From: Eutreptiella sp. 'Long Island Sound 2002'
Taxonomy: Eukaryota; Euglenozoa; Euglenophyceae; Eutreptiales; Eutreptiaceae
NCBI GenBank assembly: GCA_964036045.1
Contig: OZ038399.1
Location: 21,647,170 to 21,711,169 of the forward strand
Direction: 5' to 3'
Length of the DNA stretch: 64,000 nucleotides
A model generated the notes under the pieces. The model saw only the letters and a program-made list of their open reading frames with translations, was not told the DNA's origin and searched no databases. The translations under genes and the position numbers were made by a program. Positions 31,266 to 40,567 of this stretch are shown one piece after another (position 1 is the first letter of the stretch; each line of letters begins with the position of its first letter).

Positions 31266-33626
31266 ATGATTGCTGCTGAGGACGGCAGTCCTGACGACCA
31301 TGTCCCTGAGTCACCTCTCAACATCCCTGAGTCACCTCTCTCCAGCCGGTCCTCCACTGTCCAGTTGGTTCCGACGACAGGGCGGGCCATCCCGTCTGCC
31401 TCCCGGGCCCGGCCCTCGGCCTCCGCGCCCCTCCGCACCAGCAGCATCGCCGTGCTCGGCCACCAGCAGGCGTCCTGCAGCAGCCCACCCCACGGCCCAC
31501 AAGCGGTGCCCCAGGAGCCCGAGGGGGGCTTCCGCGGCCTGCCCCTGGGGGTCACTGTCACCCTCGTGTCGGGCCTGTTCATCATCATGGTGGGCCTGCT
31601 GTCCTTCATCGTCCCCTTCTTCCGGCTGAGCGCCTCCATCGACCCCCTCTCGGTCGCGGTGCGGGAGCAGTCCATCAGTCGGGTCTCGCAGGTCGTCCAC
31701 AAGCTGTGGGACGGCATGCACTCCCGCATCATGCAGGAGCACCTCCGGTGGCAGATGACGGGGGAGCAGCCGGTGGACGCGCTGGCCTCCGGCCCCCAGT
31801 GGACCACCTTTGCCTACCCGCTGCTCATGGCGGAGGCGAACATTTTCGCGGTGCCGCTGGTGACGGAGTCCCCGGACGGGTGCATCCGGATCTGGTCCGT
31901 CAACAAAGGCCCGAACAACACCCTCTTCGTGGACCTCCAGAACTGCACCTCCCGCCGGCATGAGCTGTACCACCCGGAGACCCACGGGCTTTCCGGCATC
32001 AAACTGAGGGACGCCCCGGTGCTGAACCGGGTCCAGGTGGGCTTCAAGTACCCCACGAACATGACCACCCCCCAACAGCCCTTCACGTGGGAGGCCATCT
32101 CGAACCCCAAGGCCAACCTCGGGGACCTGCTGAAGGCCAGCGTGGGGCTGCACGGGGCCGGCGGCCGCATGATCGGCCGGACGTCCGTGGCGACCACGAC
32201 GTTCTACCTGCGGTCGTTCCTCGCGGAGATCGTCGAGCAGGAGCCGACGACCGCGGGGGGCCTGCTGGCGCTGTACGAGCCCGACGGCATGGTCGTGGCG
32301 GCCACGCACGGGGACTACAACAAGAACAAGCGCTTCCACATCGAGGACATCGGGGATGCCGATCTCGAGAAGGCCGCCCGGCTGCTGAAGGCCGAGCACG
32401 GCACGCTTTGCACGAAGGCCACGCTGGACTTCTCGGGATCGCGCGACTACCTGTTGTCGACGGGGGTCATCAAAGCCGCGCACGCGTCTGTGTACCCGCT
32501 GGAGTGGTGCGCCTTGCTCCTCAGCCCCAGAGAGAACACCTTCGCCATCGTGGACTCCGCCCGCAATTTCGCCGCCGTCTTCGTGACCGTCATGACGCTC
32601 TGCATCGTGTTCATCGCCTGGATCGGGACCATGTACATTTCGAGCCGCAGCCGCAAGCTCGCGACCGGGATGGTCGCGCTGAGCCGGTACGACATCCACG
32701 TGGCGCGGCAGAGCTGCGGGGAGCGGAGCGTCTTCTCCGAGTTCCACCGCCAGCAGGCCTCGTACGACGGCCTCGTGGGCGCCATGGACGCGTTCGGGAA
32801 GTACGTGCCCCGGGCGGTCGTGGAGTCCATCCTCACGGGCACCATCGAGCCCAAGCTGGGCATGCAGGAGAAGAGCATCGCGGTCCTGTTCATGGACATG
32901 CAGAACTTCACGACCATGTGCGAGTCCATGGCCCCCCAGGACATGGTCACCATCTGCTCCGGCATCTTCGACGCCTGCGTCTCCATCATCTGGGACTTCC
33001 AGGGCACCATCGACAAGTTCATTGGCGACTGCATCATGGCGTTCTGGGGGGCCCCGCTCGTGCTCTCGTCGCCGTGCGTGAAGGGCACGGAGGCCGTGCT
33101 GCGGACGCTGCGGTGGCTCCGCGAGAACCCGCATACCACCGGCGACGGCACCCCCATTGGCTTCCGCATGGGGCTGCACTGGGGCGCGGCCCTCGTCGGG
33201 AACTTCGGGGCCACCAACCGCTGGGACTACACCGCCGTCGGGGACGTGGTGAACACGGGGGCCCGGCTGGAGCCCCTGAACAAGCAGTTCGGCACGAATT
33301 GCCTGGCGTCGGCGGCGGTGTACCGGGAGCTGTCGGGCTGCGACCTCACAAACTATCTGCGTCCCATGGGCAGCGTACTGTTGGTGGGCAAGAAGCAGCC
33401 GGTCACGGTGTATCAGATCTTGGAGGACCCGCTGGAAGAGGAGAGCATGCAGTCCTGGACGGAGGCAATCGACGACTTCGAGGCTGGACGGCTTGGGAAA
33501 GCGGCGGAGTACTTTGCAGCGCGCCAACATTCTGATCTGCCGGCCCAGTCCCTCTTGGAGGACATCCGAGACCAGCAAGGCTCACCCAACTCTGGGGCCT
33601 CGTTGCGTTCTATGAAGCGCAAGTAG
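31266..33626 (+). CDS. Membrane class III adenylate/guanylate cyclase
   Basis: 786 residues. A Ser/Pro-rich cytoplasmic head (1-90) is followed by TM1 about 94-118, an extracytoplasmic sensor-like domain about 119-433, and TM2 about 434-458. A linker leads to the class III catalytic domain, about 512-710. Metal-binding Asp are D544 (FMDMQNF) and D588 (KFIGDCIMAFWG). Transition-state residues are N663 and R667 (VVNTGARLE). K584 with T656 (YTAVGD) matches the Lys/Thr substrate pair of class IIIb cyclases, favouring ATP and cAMP production. The TM-sensor-TM-cyclase layout is bacterial-like and shared with algal cyclases. It would make a second messenger at the inner face of the membrane in response to an external or lumenal cue. 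Single coding exon. Confidence 0.9.
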   Translation: MIAAEDGSPDDHVPESPLNIPESPLSSRSSTVQLVPTTGRAIPSASRARPSASAPLRTSSIAVLGHQQASCSSPPHGPQAVPQEPEGGFRGLPLGVTVTLVSGLFIIMVGLLSFIVPFFRLSASIDPLSVAVREQSISRVSQVVHKLWDGMHSRIMQEHLRWQMTGEQPVDALASGPQWTTFAYPLLMAEANIFAVPLVTESPDGCIRIWSVNKGPNNTLFVDLQNCTSRRHELYHPETHGLSGIKLRDAPVLNRVQVGFKYPTNMTTPQQPFTWEAISNPKANLGDLLKASVGLHGAGGRMIGRTSVATTTFYLRSFLAEIVEQEPTTAGGLLALYEPDGMVVAATHGDYNKNKRFHIEDIGDADLEKAARLLKAEHGTLCTKATLDFSGSRDYLLSTGVIKAAHASVYPLEWCALLLSPRENTFAIVDSARNFAAVFVTVMTLCIVFIAWIGTMYISSRSRKLATGMVALSRYDIHVARQSCGERSVFSEFHRQQASYDGLVGAMDAFGKYVPRAVVESILTGTIEPKLGMQEKSIAVLFMDMQNFTTMCESMAPQDMVTICSGIFDACVSIIWDFQGTIDKFIGDCIMAFWGAPLVLSSPCVKGTEAVLRTLRWLRENPHTTGDGTPIGFRMGLHWGAALVGNFGATNRWDYTAVGDVVNTGARLEPLNKQFGTNCLASAAVYRELSGCDLTNYLRPMGSVLLVGKKQPVTVYQILEDPLEEESMQSWTEAIDDFEAGRLGKAAEYFAARQHSDLPAQSLLEDIRDQQGSPNSGASLRSMKRK

Positions 33627-34503
33627 TGTGTGCCCGCAGATGTATCTTCAGACATTCTTCTGCGGATCTACGGACGCCGGGCACACACAATGCCCAGCCA
33701 TGTTTGCATCGGGGCATTCGTCGGGCCACAGTTTTGCCCGGCTGTTGTACTAGCGCCGCCTCCACCTGCGCCACGCTGCGCCTGGGTGGTGACACCCATG
33801 GCCAGCCATTGGTCGTCCCTGGGGATGAGAGTCGTGCTCCTGCTGTGCGTATCCTTGGGTGTGAGTGCGTGCACGAGCGTCTTGTGCTGTTTTGTGCGTT
33901 TGAATGGCCCGTGGAGGGGCGCAGGGCCTCCCACGTTTTGCGCCGATGACCGCCACCGGCCGCTGCGTCATCACCGTGCGCTGGAGCTTTCTGATGAGCA
34001 CCATCTGAACAGGACGTGGACGGTTACTTTCAGTTACAAAAGCGTCGTCCACCAGCTGTTTGTTGCTTTGTGCGCCAACACTTGCGGGCCCCGCCTCTTC
34101 ATGTCGGAGGCGGCTCCTTCCGGGTCTCTCTCCGGCAAACCAACACTTGTCCTCGTCATCTGGTGCAGTGGCGTACCCCTCCGTGAAGGTGGCGATGTCA
34201 ATGAGACGTCACACCAACGTGCTCGCCATTGGAGAGGGATGACTATGGCGAACCCAAGTTGGAGGGAGTCCTTGGCACCGGTCAACTGCAATGTTGTTGT
34301 CTGTTTCTGCTTCTCTGTTGTGTAGGTGTGAATGTGTGAGCATGAGTGTGCGACCATTGCTCTTTCAGTCTCCCGCTCGTCTGAGCGCCAACATTTTTGC
34401 TCCTCTGAGGAGGATCCAGAACACTACCTGCAGTGCCTATTCGTGCACACGCTACATTTGTGTTCGCACTGGCCATCTGTTGGTCCTGCTGGTCCCAACA
34501 CTA
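33627..34503. other. Downstream of the cyclase gene
   Basis: No gene recognised. Probably includes the cyclase 3' UTR. The sequence becomes T/G-rich toward the microsatellite. Confidence 0.45.
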
Positions 34504-34664
34504 AGTGTGTGTGTGTGTGTGTGTGTGTGTATTTGTGTGTGCGTGTGTGTTTGTGTGTGTGCGCGCGCGTGTGTGTGTGTGCGTGCGCGTGTGCGTGTGT
34601 GTGTGTGCGTGCGTGCGACCGTGCGTGCGTGCGTGTGTGTGTGCGTGCGTGCGTGCGTGCGTGC

Positions 34665-34727
<63 letters not shown>

Positions 34728-34728
34728 C

Positions 34729-34819
<91 letters not shown>

Positions 34820-34830
34820 TGTGCCAAACT
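34504..34830. repeat. Long (GT)n/(GTGC)n alternating purine-pyrimidine tract
   Basis: About 325 bp of almost uninterrupted alternating purine-pyrimidine sequence mixing gt, gtgc and gcgc units. Open frames across it on both strands (Cys-Val and Thr-His repeats) are trivial consequences of the repeat. This composition favours Z-DNA. Confidence 0.95.
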
Positions 34831-37082
34831 CAGGCATGTGACCTAACCTCACCTGTAGTCGCACTCATGCGTGTCCTGTGTGACACAACCCACGCATTAG
34901 CATCTGCGGCCAGTGTCCCAAAAGCTACAGACCAGCCACATTGGTCTGTCGTTGTACTGTCAGTATGTTAGTTTCGGTACTGCCAGCAGGGGTGGTAGAC
35001 TCTCCTGCAAGAGCCTTTGGGCTTTTGCCACTTCGGTCTCCCACCATCTTTTGCAGCCCATACCCTGTCATGTACCACGCACGATCAGACGCAGAACCTT
35101 TCGCTTTGCACACTGCGAAAACATTCTGCCATGTTCCAAGTGTGAACCCCCCCCCCCCCGGCCTAGCTTACATACATATGTATGTATATATGAACTCCGT
35201 CACTTGCACATTTTCCCCACACAGTGTCAGGACTCGCACCAATTCGGATGGAGTCATTTGCATCTGTTTCTGCGTTTTGTACGGTAGCATATGTGCCCTT
35301 CCATGTTGCGTTCAGATGCATCATTTATTCAAAATTTGACGTTGTTTGATACAATTCCTAGAGCCTGGGCCGCAAGGTTCCGGCCATGGTTGCTGGTCAC
35401 TCACCTTCTGGGCCCCAACGCGTTCATATTCGATATGCACGCGCACCAGCACTGCAAGGTCTGGCGTGTGCATGCCTCGGGGGCCAAAGTATGTGCTGTG
35501 TATCTTCACCCTCTGCCCTCTGGTGTAGTGGGTTATTCCATTGGGGCTGTGTGGTTTCTGGGGGGGGGGGGGCTATCATTTGGTCAACGCTAAAATGTTG
35601 TTGTGGGTCATTGTGTTCTGCCACGGCCCTGGCCCTGTGTTTTGGCCGGACATTTCGAATCGCTTCCTCTGAAATAAAGTCGGGCAGGCTTCAGGGCTGA
35701 AGAGTTGTGCATGGAAGTGTAGTGGTTTGCTGTGGACCGTGTGCAGGGCTGTGCAAGGATGATTGGGCCATGGGGGAGCGGGCAGGCCCGGTTCTTGTAT
35801 GCGACCCCCCCCCCCAAGTTTTGATAGTGGAGCACCCCAACCAAGAAGGGAACACAAACTGCTGTGCGAGAACCACCGAACTAGTGGCTGAAAGTGTCTA
35901 TGGCGGGGACATTCAGTCGATCGTTACCGATCATTGATCCCCCCAAGTTTTGACAGATAGCTGGGGGGTGGGTTGCATCAGGACCGGTTGTAGTCACCCC
36001 CCCCCCCCGTGATTGGGCATCATTGTGCAGGACTGTGCACAGCCGTAAAGGCATCGGGTCACAACTGTGGCACAGAACGGAATGGTGCAGGGCTCTGCAG
36101 TCATGCCCTGGTTGCACATGGGGCACACAAGTCTGCTACTCCTGTGCTACCCTGCATAGCGCTGTAAACCATTTTCCATTTTCTGGTGATCCATGAAGAT
36201 CATGTTTTTCTGGTGATTTGAGGCTGGGGATGATATTTTAGGGATATTGATTGCTGCCCTGCTACCCACTTTCACCCCCTTTCTTGTCCTTTGGAGGTGG
36301 AGATCGGGGAATGACCTGACGACTAGTGCATTCATGACGCAACGATCGCTGCTTCACGGCGCACACAAACAATGCCCTTGTCAGAGCAACAAGAGGTGTT
36401 GCTTCCGTCAGATTTTGGAACATTAGTGTTGCTCTCCGGGGGGGGGGGGGTTAACAATCTTGCAACAGCCATGCACAAGCATATGTATGTGCGCCAGTAC
36501 AGATGGATGCACGTTGCTGCGCAGGCTATGCTGTGCTTGGCCGCATGCACCCACATTTTTGTGCATCACTTTGAAATAACACACTCAGGGGCAGGCAGAA
36601 CAGAGGTACAGCAGAACCTCCCTTCCATAACGGTTTCAGTTGCTAATCTGTCTGGGGTGGTTCACAGAAGTCCTCAAATTCCCAGCAGAGGTATGCACAA
36701 CCATCAGAACTTTTGTGAGGAGAGAATGAATTCCAAGTATCCCCCCCCCCCCCCCCTAATACCTAATACTGAGGCCCGGTTGGCCTGCCGTGGAGCCGTT
36801 GCTTTTCTTCTTCTGGGATGCAGGTCTAACCGATCCAATGGGGGGTGTAGGCTTTACCCAAACGGGCCAAGAAACATTCGATAACCGCTGACTGCGGTGA
36901 GCTCAAGGCAACATTTGGCCCACGTTTGAGGGGTACTGCAAAGCAGAAGGTCAAACATTGAACTGAAGTTTGTGGCGATGACCATATGCCTGTGACACGG
37001 GGGCATATGTGAGCTCTATATCCGTTGCTTTATGGCCCCAATACCCAATACCGAGGCCTTGTGCCAACCCCCCCCCCCCTCC
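34831..37082. other. Repeat-rich intergenic DNA
   Basis: No gene recognised. Holds homopolymer runs (C11 ~35148, G11 ~35563, C10 ~35807, C12 ~35997, G12 ~36439, C16 ~36740, C11 ~37069), the dispersed repeat at 35822 and short tact/tatg runs near 35172. Confidence 0.5.
35822..35944 (+). repeat. Dispersed ~130-bp repeat, copy A
   Basis: Begins tgatagtggagcaccccaac and ends accgatcattgatcccccc. The same ordered blocks, including ggcggggacattcagtcgat, occur at 47159-47287 (about 80% by eye) and more weakly at 25037. Confidence 0.7.
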
Positions 37083-37400
37083 TTGCGCAAGCATGGGCTT
37101 GTCCAAGCACCGGAGTGGGCGTTGAACCGCTGTTTTCAGGATTTTTGGTGGTCCTGAACGCAGGATTGGTCGTTTGTGACGCACTTGTAGAGGGAAAGGG
37201 GGGCTCATTGATGTCTGTGATTGTACGTTCTGTTCATAAAGACATTGTACCACACATTACAACCCCACGCCGCTTGTTTTGATGTGATTTTCGGCCATGG
37301 CTCACATTCTCATGTCACATACTGTGCTTTGCTGTTGTGTGTGTTGCGTGCAAGCATGGGCTTGTCTAAGCATGGGGTGGGCGTTGCACCGCTGTTTTGC
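37083..37400. repeat. Pair of ~58-bp direct repeats
   Basis: 37083-37140 and 37343-37400 both read caagcatgggcttgtc, then aagca, then a gtgggcgttg block and accgctgtttt. Each is adjacent to a homopolymer run and sits 260 bp from the other. Confidence 0.65.
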
Positions 37401-37452
37401 CTGGACTTTTGGGACCGCGGCCGTGCTTGCGCAAGGGGGGGGGGGGGGGGGC

Positions 37453-37561
37453 TATATTTGTAGATGTAGAGTATGGAAGCAGGATGGGGGTATATTTGTA
37501 GATGTAGAGTATCGAAGCAGGATGCGGGTATATTTGTAGATGTAGAGTATCGAAGCAGGAA
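37453..37561 (+). repeat. 38-bp tandem minisatellite, 2.9 copies
   Basis: Units start at 37453, 37491 and 37529, each beginning tatatttgtagatgtagagt. Units 2 and 3 share cgaagcagga and unit 1 has ggaagcagga. The array directly follows a G18 run. Confidence 0.9.
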
Positions 37562-38322
37562 ATACACTTTATTCCTGGCCCGGCCGGAAGGCATACCTGA
37601 TGGTTGTGCTATCCGTTGAAATTCTGAATCTGTTCTTGTTTCATTTCTTCTGCGCTGCAACTGCAATAAATTGCTCGCAGGGGGAAAACCTTTAGCAAAG
37701 GGAGAAGGGAGGAATGGAGGGAAAAGGTTTAGGAAAGGACAACAAAGTTGAGGGACATCAACAGGCACCACCAGCTCCAGAAGCGTAGGTGTCATAGGAC
37801 TGTCCCTGTTTCACATTTTTTTTGGCAAAATTGGCACACACACAGACACACACAGGCTGCCAGTTGGAATACACTCTGACATTCCTTTGCTGGCCCTGAT
37901 GGCCAAAACCTCTACCCTATTACGAGTCTGTGCCCCCTTCCAACGGCTGATTCATATCCTCTTTTCTCCTCATACTGTAGTTCAAGAGGAATGACTCCGC
38001 TCCCTAATGCGATGATACGACAATACGATGATAGGGGCCAAACTCAGGACTGGCAAAAAAAAAGAAATTGGATAGCACAGGCATGTTTCCTCCTGTGGGA
38101 CCAGTGTGGTTTCCATCCGCCCCACAGGGGAGCCTGCTCCGCGCAGGTCATTGGAACCCAGAGCGTGGCGATGCATGTCGACGCATCACTGATTAGCGTG
38201 ATGGCAAGACAGTGTTGCATGCCCATGCCGCCATCCCTTGCCTCTTAACCGCCACACATTCACTCTGCACCCCGCAGCGCCCATTTGTCTCTGTGTTTTG
38301 TAGAGATTCCTGTCCACACCGA

Positions 38323-38326
<4 letters not shown>

Positions 38327-38406
<80 letters not shown>
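38327..38406. repeat. (TG)40 microsatellite
   Basis: Perfect dinucleotide repeat of 80 bp. Confidence 0.97.
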
Positions 38407-38407
<1 letters not shown>

Positions 38408-38646
38408 CGGGGTGGCTGCACCCAGCACACGATAAATCTAGGCCGTGGCATTGGTAGTTCACGAGCTCTTCCGCGGGCGGATTTTGTGGTCTGGGGAAGG
38501 GAGAGGTTCATTTGCTTTGCCTGGCACTGAAATGCTTCCATCACTGTTATTCTAACCAGACCGAAAGACGTCTAGGACAGCTCTGCTGTCCCTGAGGATT
38601 TTTCTTTCCACCGCCTTTCTTGCTTCGTTCTTGTCTCGCGGTTCTC

Positions 38647-38649
<3 letters not shown>

Positions 38650-38678
<29 letters not shown>
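38650..38678. repeat. (GT)14 microsatellite
   Basis: Perfect dinucleotide repeat of about 28 bp. Confidence 0.95.
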
Positions 38679-39789
38679 ACGCCTATTCATTTCACCCAAA
38701 GCAATAGCGTTGGCTATGATACGTAGAATGGGGTGTGCAGAACTCTCCAAACGGGAAGTCCCTGCTTTTATGGTGTTCTATTTTGTTGGTATTCTGCTTT
38801 GCACAAGCGTGAGGTGCTTTGGAGCGGACTGCACACACCATTCTACCTGGCATTGCAGATTGCACAAGAAAGACAAGAAGGACTAACGGGTGAGTTAAAG
38901 CAGTGGTGTGCCATGCACAGAGAAAGCATTACCGAGGCAGGAAGTCGATGTTGAGGGGAAGATATTCAATGTGTGCAATCTTCTGGCACTCGAGAAATCT
39001 CTCGGAATCAAGGATCATGGCTGTCCAGTGCTACAATTGTCCCACAAGGCAATTTGGTAGCGGACATGACAGGTAGTGAGGATAAGCTGACTCTGATAGC
39101 AGCAAATGAAGTGGGAACTGCCACGCCCGTAGGCATCCCAGTGTGCTACTAGAGCACAAAAAAGACAAAGAAGACCGAAGGCCGAGTTAAAACCGCGGCG
39201 AGGAGCTACTTAGCACAAATGTCAATGACACAAGATTGGGATGAGCAACAACGAGCAACAGCGAGGGGTTGAGCATGGATGTCAGTGACACCGGAAGGAA
39301 GGGCAGGGGTACAGGGTGCCTAATCCTAACATGAAACCGGGCGTCAGGCGTGCCCTCGGGTCACAAAGGACAATTCGTGACCGCGTCTAGTGGCGCCCTG
39401 TTGGACAAATGGGACAAATTGTGCCGCGGCTCCGCCGCCATGCTACTCACCGTACTATTGAGAGTGCTCGAGTGATTCTGGAGGGTGACAACCAGCGCCG
39501 TTGTATGGCCAAACAACGATAGGGGTTGTTTCCGCACTTTTGGAGTTGTCATTATGTGCGCCTATGCGTGTCCTTGATTTTGGACGGTGGCGGTGACACT
39601 GCGCTCGGCAGAGAGTAGATACACGCCAACGTACGCAGGTGCTTTTCATTCGCCCTCGCGCTCCCTTATGGCCGCGCCTTCACCAAGCGGGGGCCTCTTG
39701 ACGTCACCCCTTTGACGATCCGCTGCAACCCCTTCGGTAGGCGCTATGGATGCCGCGGTTCGTCAATGCGCTCCTTGTGCTTGTGGGGG

Positions 39790-39874
39790 ACTCCTGTCTG
39801 CCCCTGTTTTTCTGGGCGGACAGTAGTTCACCACCCCATCTGTCCTCTGCTGCAGTTCTGCGAAATTTTTATTT
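39790..39874 (+). repeat. Split direct repeat A1 (left end)
   Basis: 85 bp identical to 44840-44924; identity stops abruptly on both sides (g versus c after 39874). It begins ac-tcctgtctgcccc and ends cgaaatttttattt, ten bases before the Gag ATG, so it also forms most of the 5' leader. Confidence 0.95.
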
Positions 39875-39883
39875 GTGTGCACC

Positions 39884-40567
39884 ATGTTTACCTTTACCTC
39901 CTCGCCGGCCAAGACGTCCGCCAATTCTGGTGGCGGCCCTAGTTCCGATGGCCAGGATCTGGCCAACATGTCGCCGGACCAGATGCGGGCACTGCTGGCC
40001 CAACAACAGGCCGCCCTGGCCACGTTACAGACGAAGCTGGAGGAACTCAGTGTCAACGACAAGTCGGGGGTACCGGAATTGACGGCTGCAGCGGTCGCGG
40101 AGCTGATGAGTAAGCCGAAGTTGGCGTCTTGGATGCGGCAGAGTGGGGACGCCTTGGGCGAGTACGTCAAGACGGTGGGAAGGCCTATCGCCCGGCCAGT
40201 TGGCAGGGTTGGCGGGGACGGCGACCCCGGGGACAGGCTGGCGTATCGGATGTGGTCGGTGTTGACCGAGTCCCAGAGGGCCTACACCGAAAAGTACGCC
40301 GATCCGGCCGCCCTCTCCGCTTCCCAAGCGACCAACCCGCTGGACGGCCTCGATTGGCAGGGCGCCCGGAACCAAGGTGGGGACAATTTTACATACAAGG
40401 GTATTAAGTTCGCCACCAGGGGTGGGGTATTGCACTGGCGGACAGCCAAAGGCCGTTGGGTACCCGAGACGGCCGTGGCGTCGCAGCCCTGCAAGCGCTG
40501 CCTGGGATTGGGTCTGAGCGAAGACGCGGCCAAGCACTGGCACTTCCAGTGCCCGAATTGGTCGTGA
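39884..40567 (+). CDS. Gag-like protein of the complete YR element
   Basis: 227 codons from ATG at 39884 (context caccATGt), ending at TGA 40565-40567. The N-terminus is Ser/Pro-rich, then a helical segment (PDQMRALLAQQQAALATLQT and on) suggests a coiled coil. The C-terminus carries CKRCLGLGLSEDAAKHWHFQC, a zinc-knuckle-like C-x2-C-x11-H-x-H-x2-C matching that of the other element. The likely role is binding element RNA. The frame remains open beyond the TGA directly into the recombinase. Confidence 0.75.
   Translation: MFTFTSSPAKTSANSGGGPSSDGQDLANMSPDQMRALLAQQQAALATLQTKLEELSVNDKSGVPELTAAAVAELMSKPKLASWMRQSGDALGEYVKTVGRPIARPVGRVGGDGDPGDRLAYRMWSVLTESQRAYTEKYADPAALSASQATNPLDGLDWQGARNQGGDNFTYKGIKFATRGGVLHWRTAKGRWVPETAVASQPCKRCLGLGLSEDAAKHWHFQCPNWS

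Larger units (their letters stand above)
37562..39789. other. Intergenic, no gene recognised
   Basis: Contains two (GT)n tracts (38327-38406 and 38650-38678). Two loosely similar A/G-rich blocks (agacaagaaggac...gagttaaag near 38870 and agacaaagaagacc...gagttaaaa near 39165) are also present. It ends at the left end of the complete YR element. Confidence 0.5.

Noticed and set aside
31332-33578. 748-codon antisense open frame across the cyclase gene
   Set aside because: Mirror of a GC-rich coding region. The + strand frame has all cyclase motifs, while the antisense frame has none.
34505-34846. Cys-Val and Thr-His repeat 'proteins'
   Set aside because: Direct translation of a (GT)n/(GTGC)n microsatellite in several frames; no unique sequence or start context.
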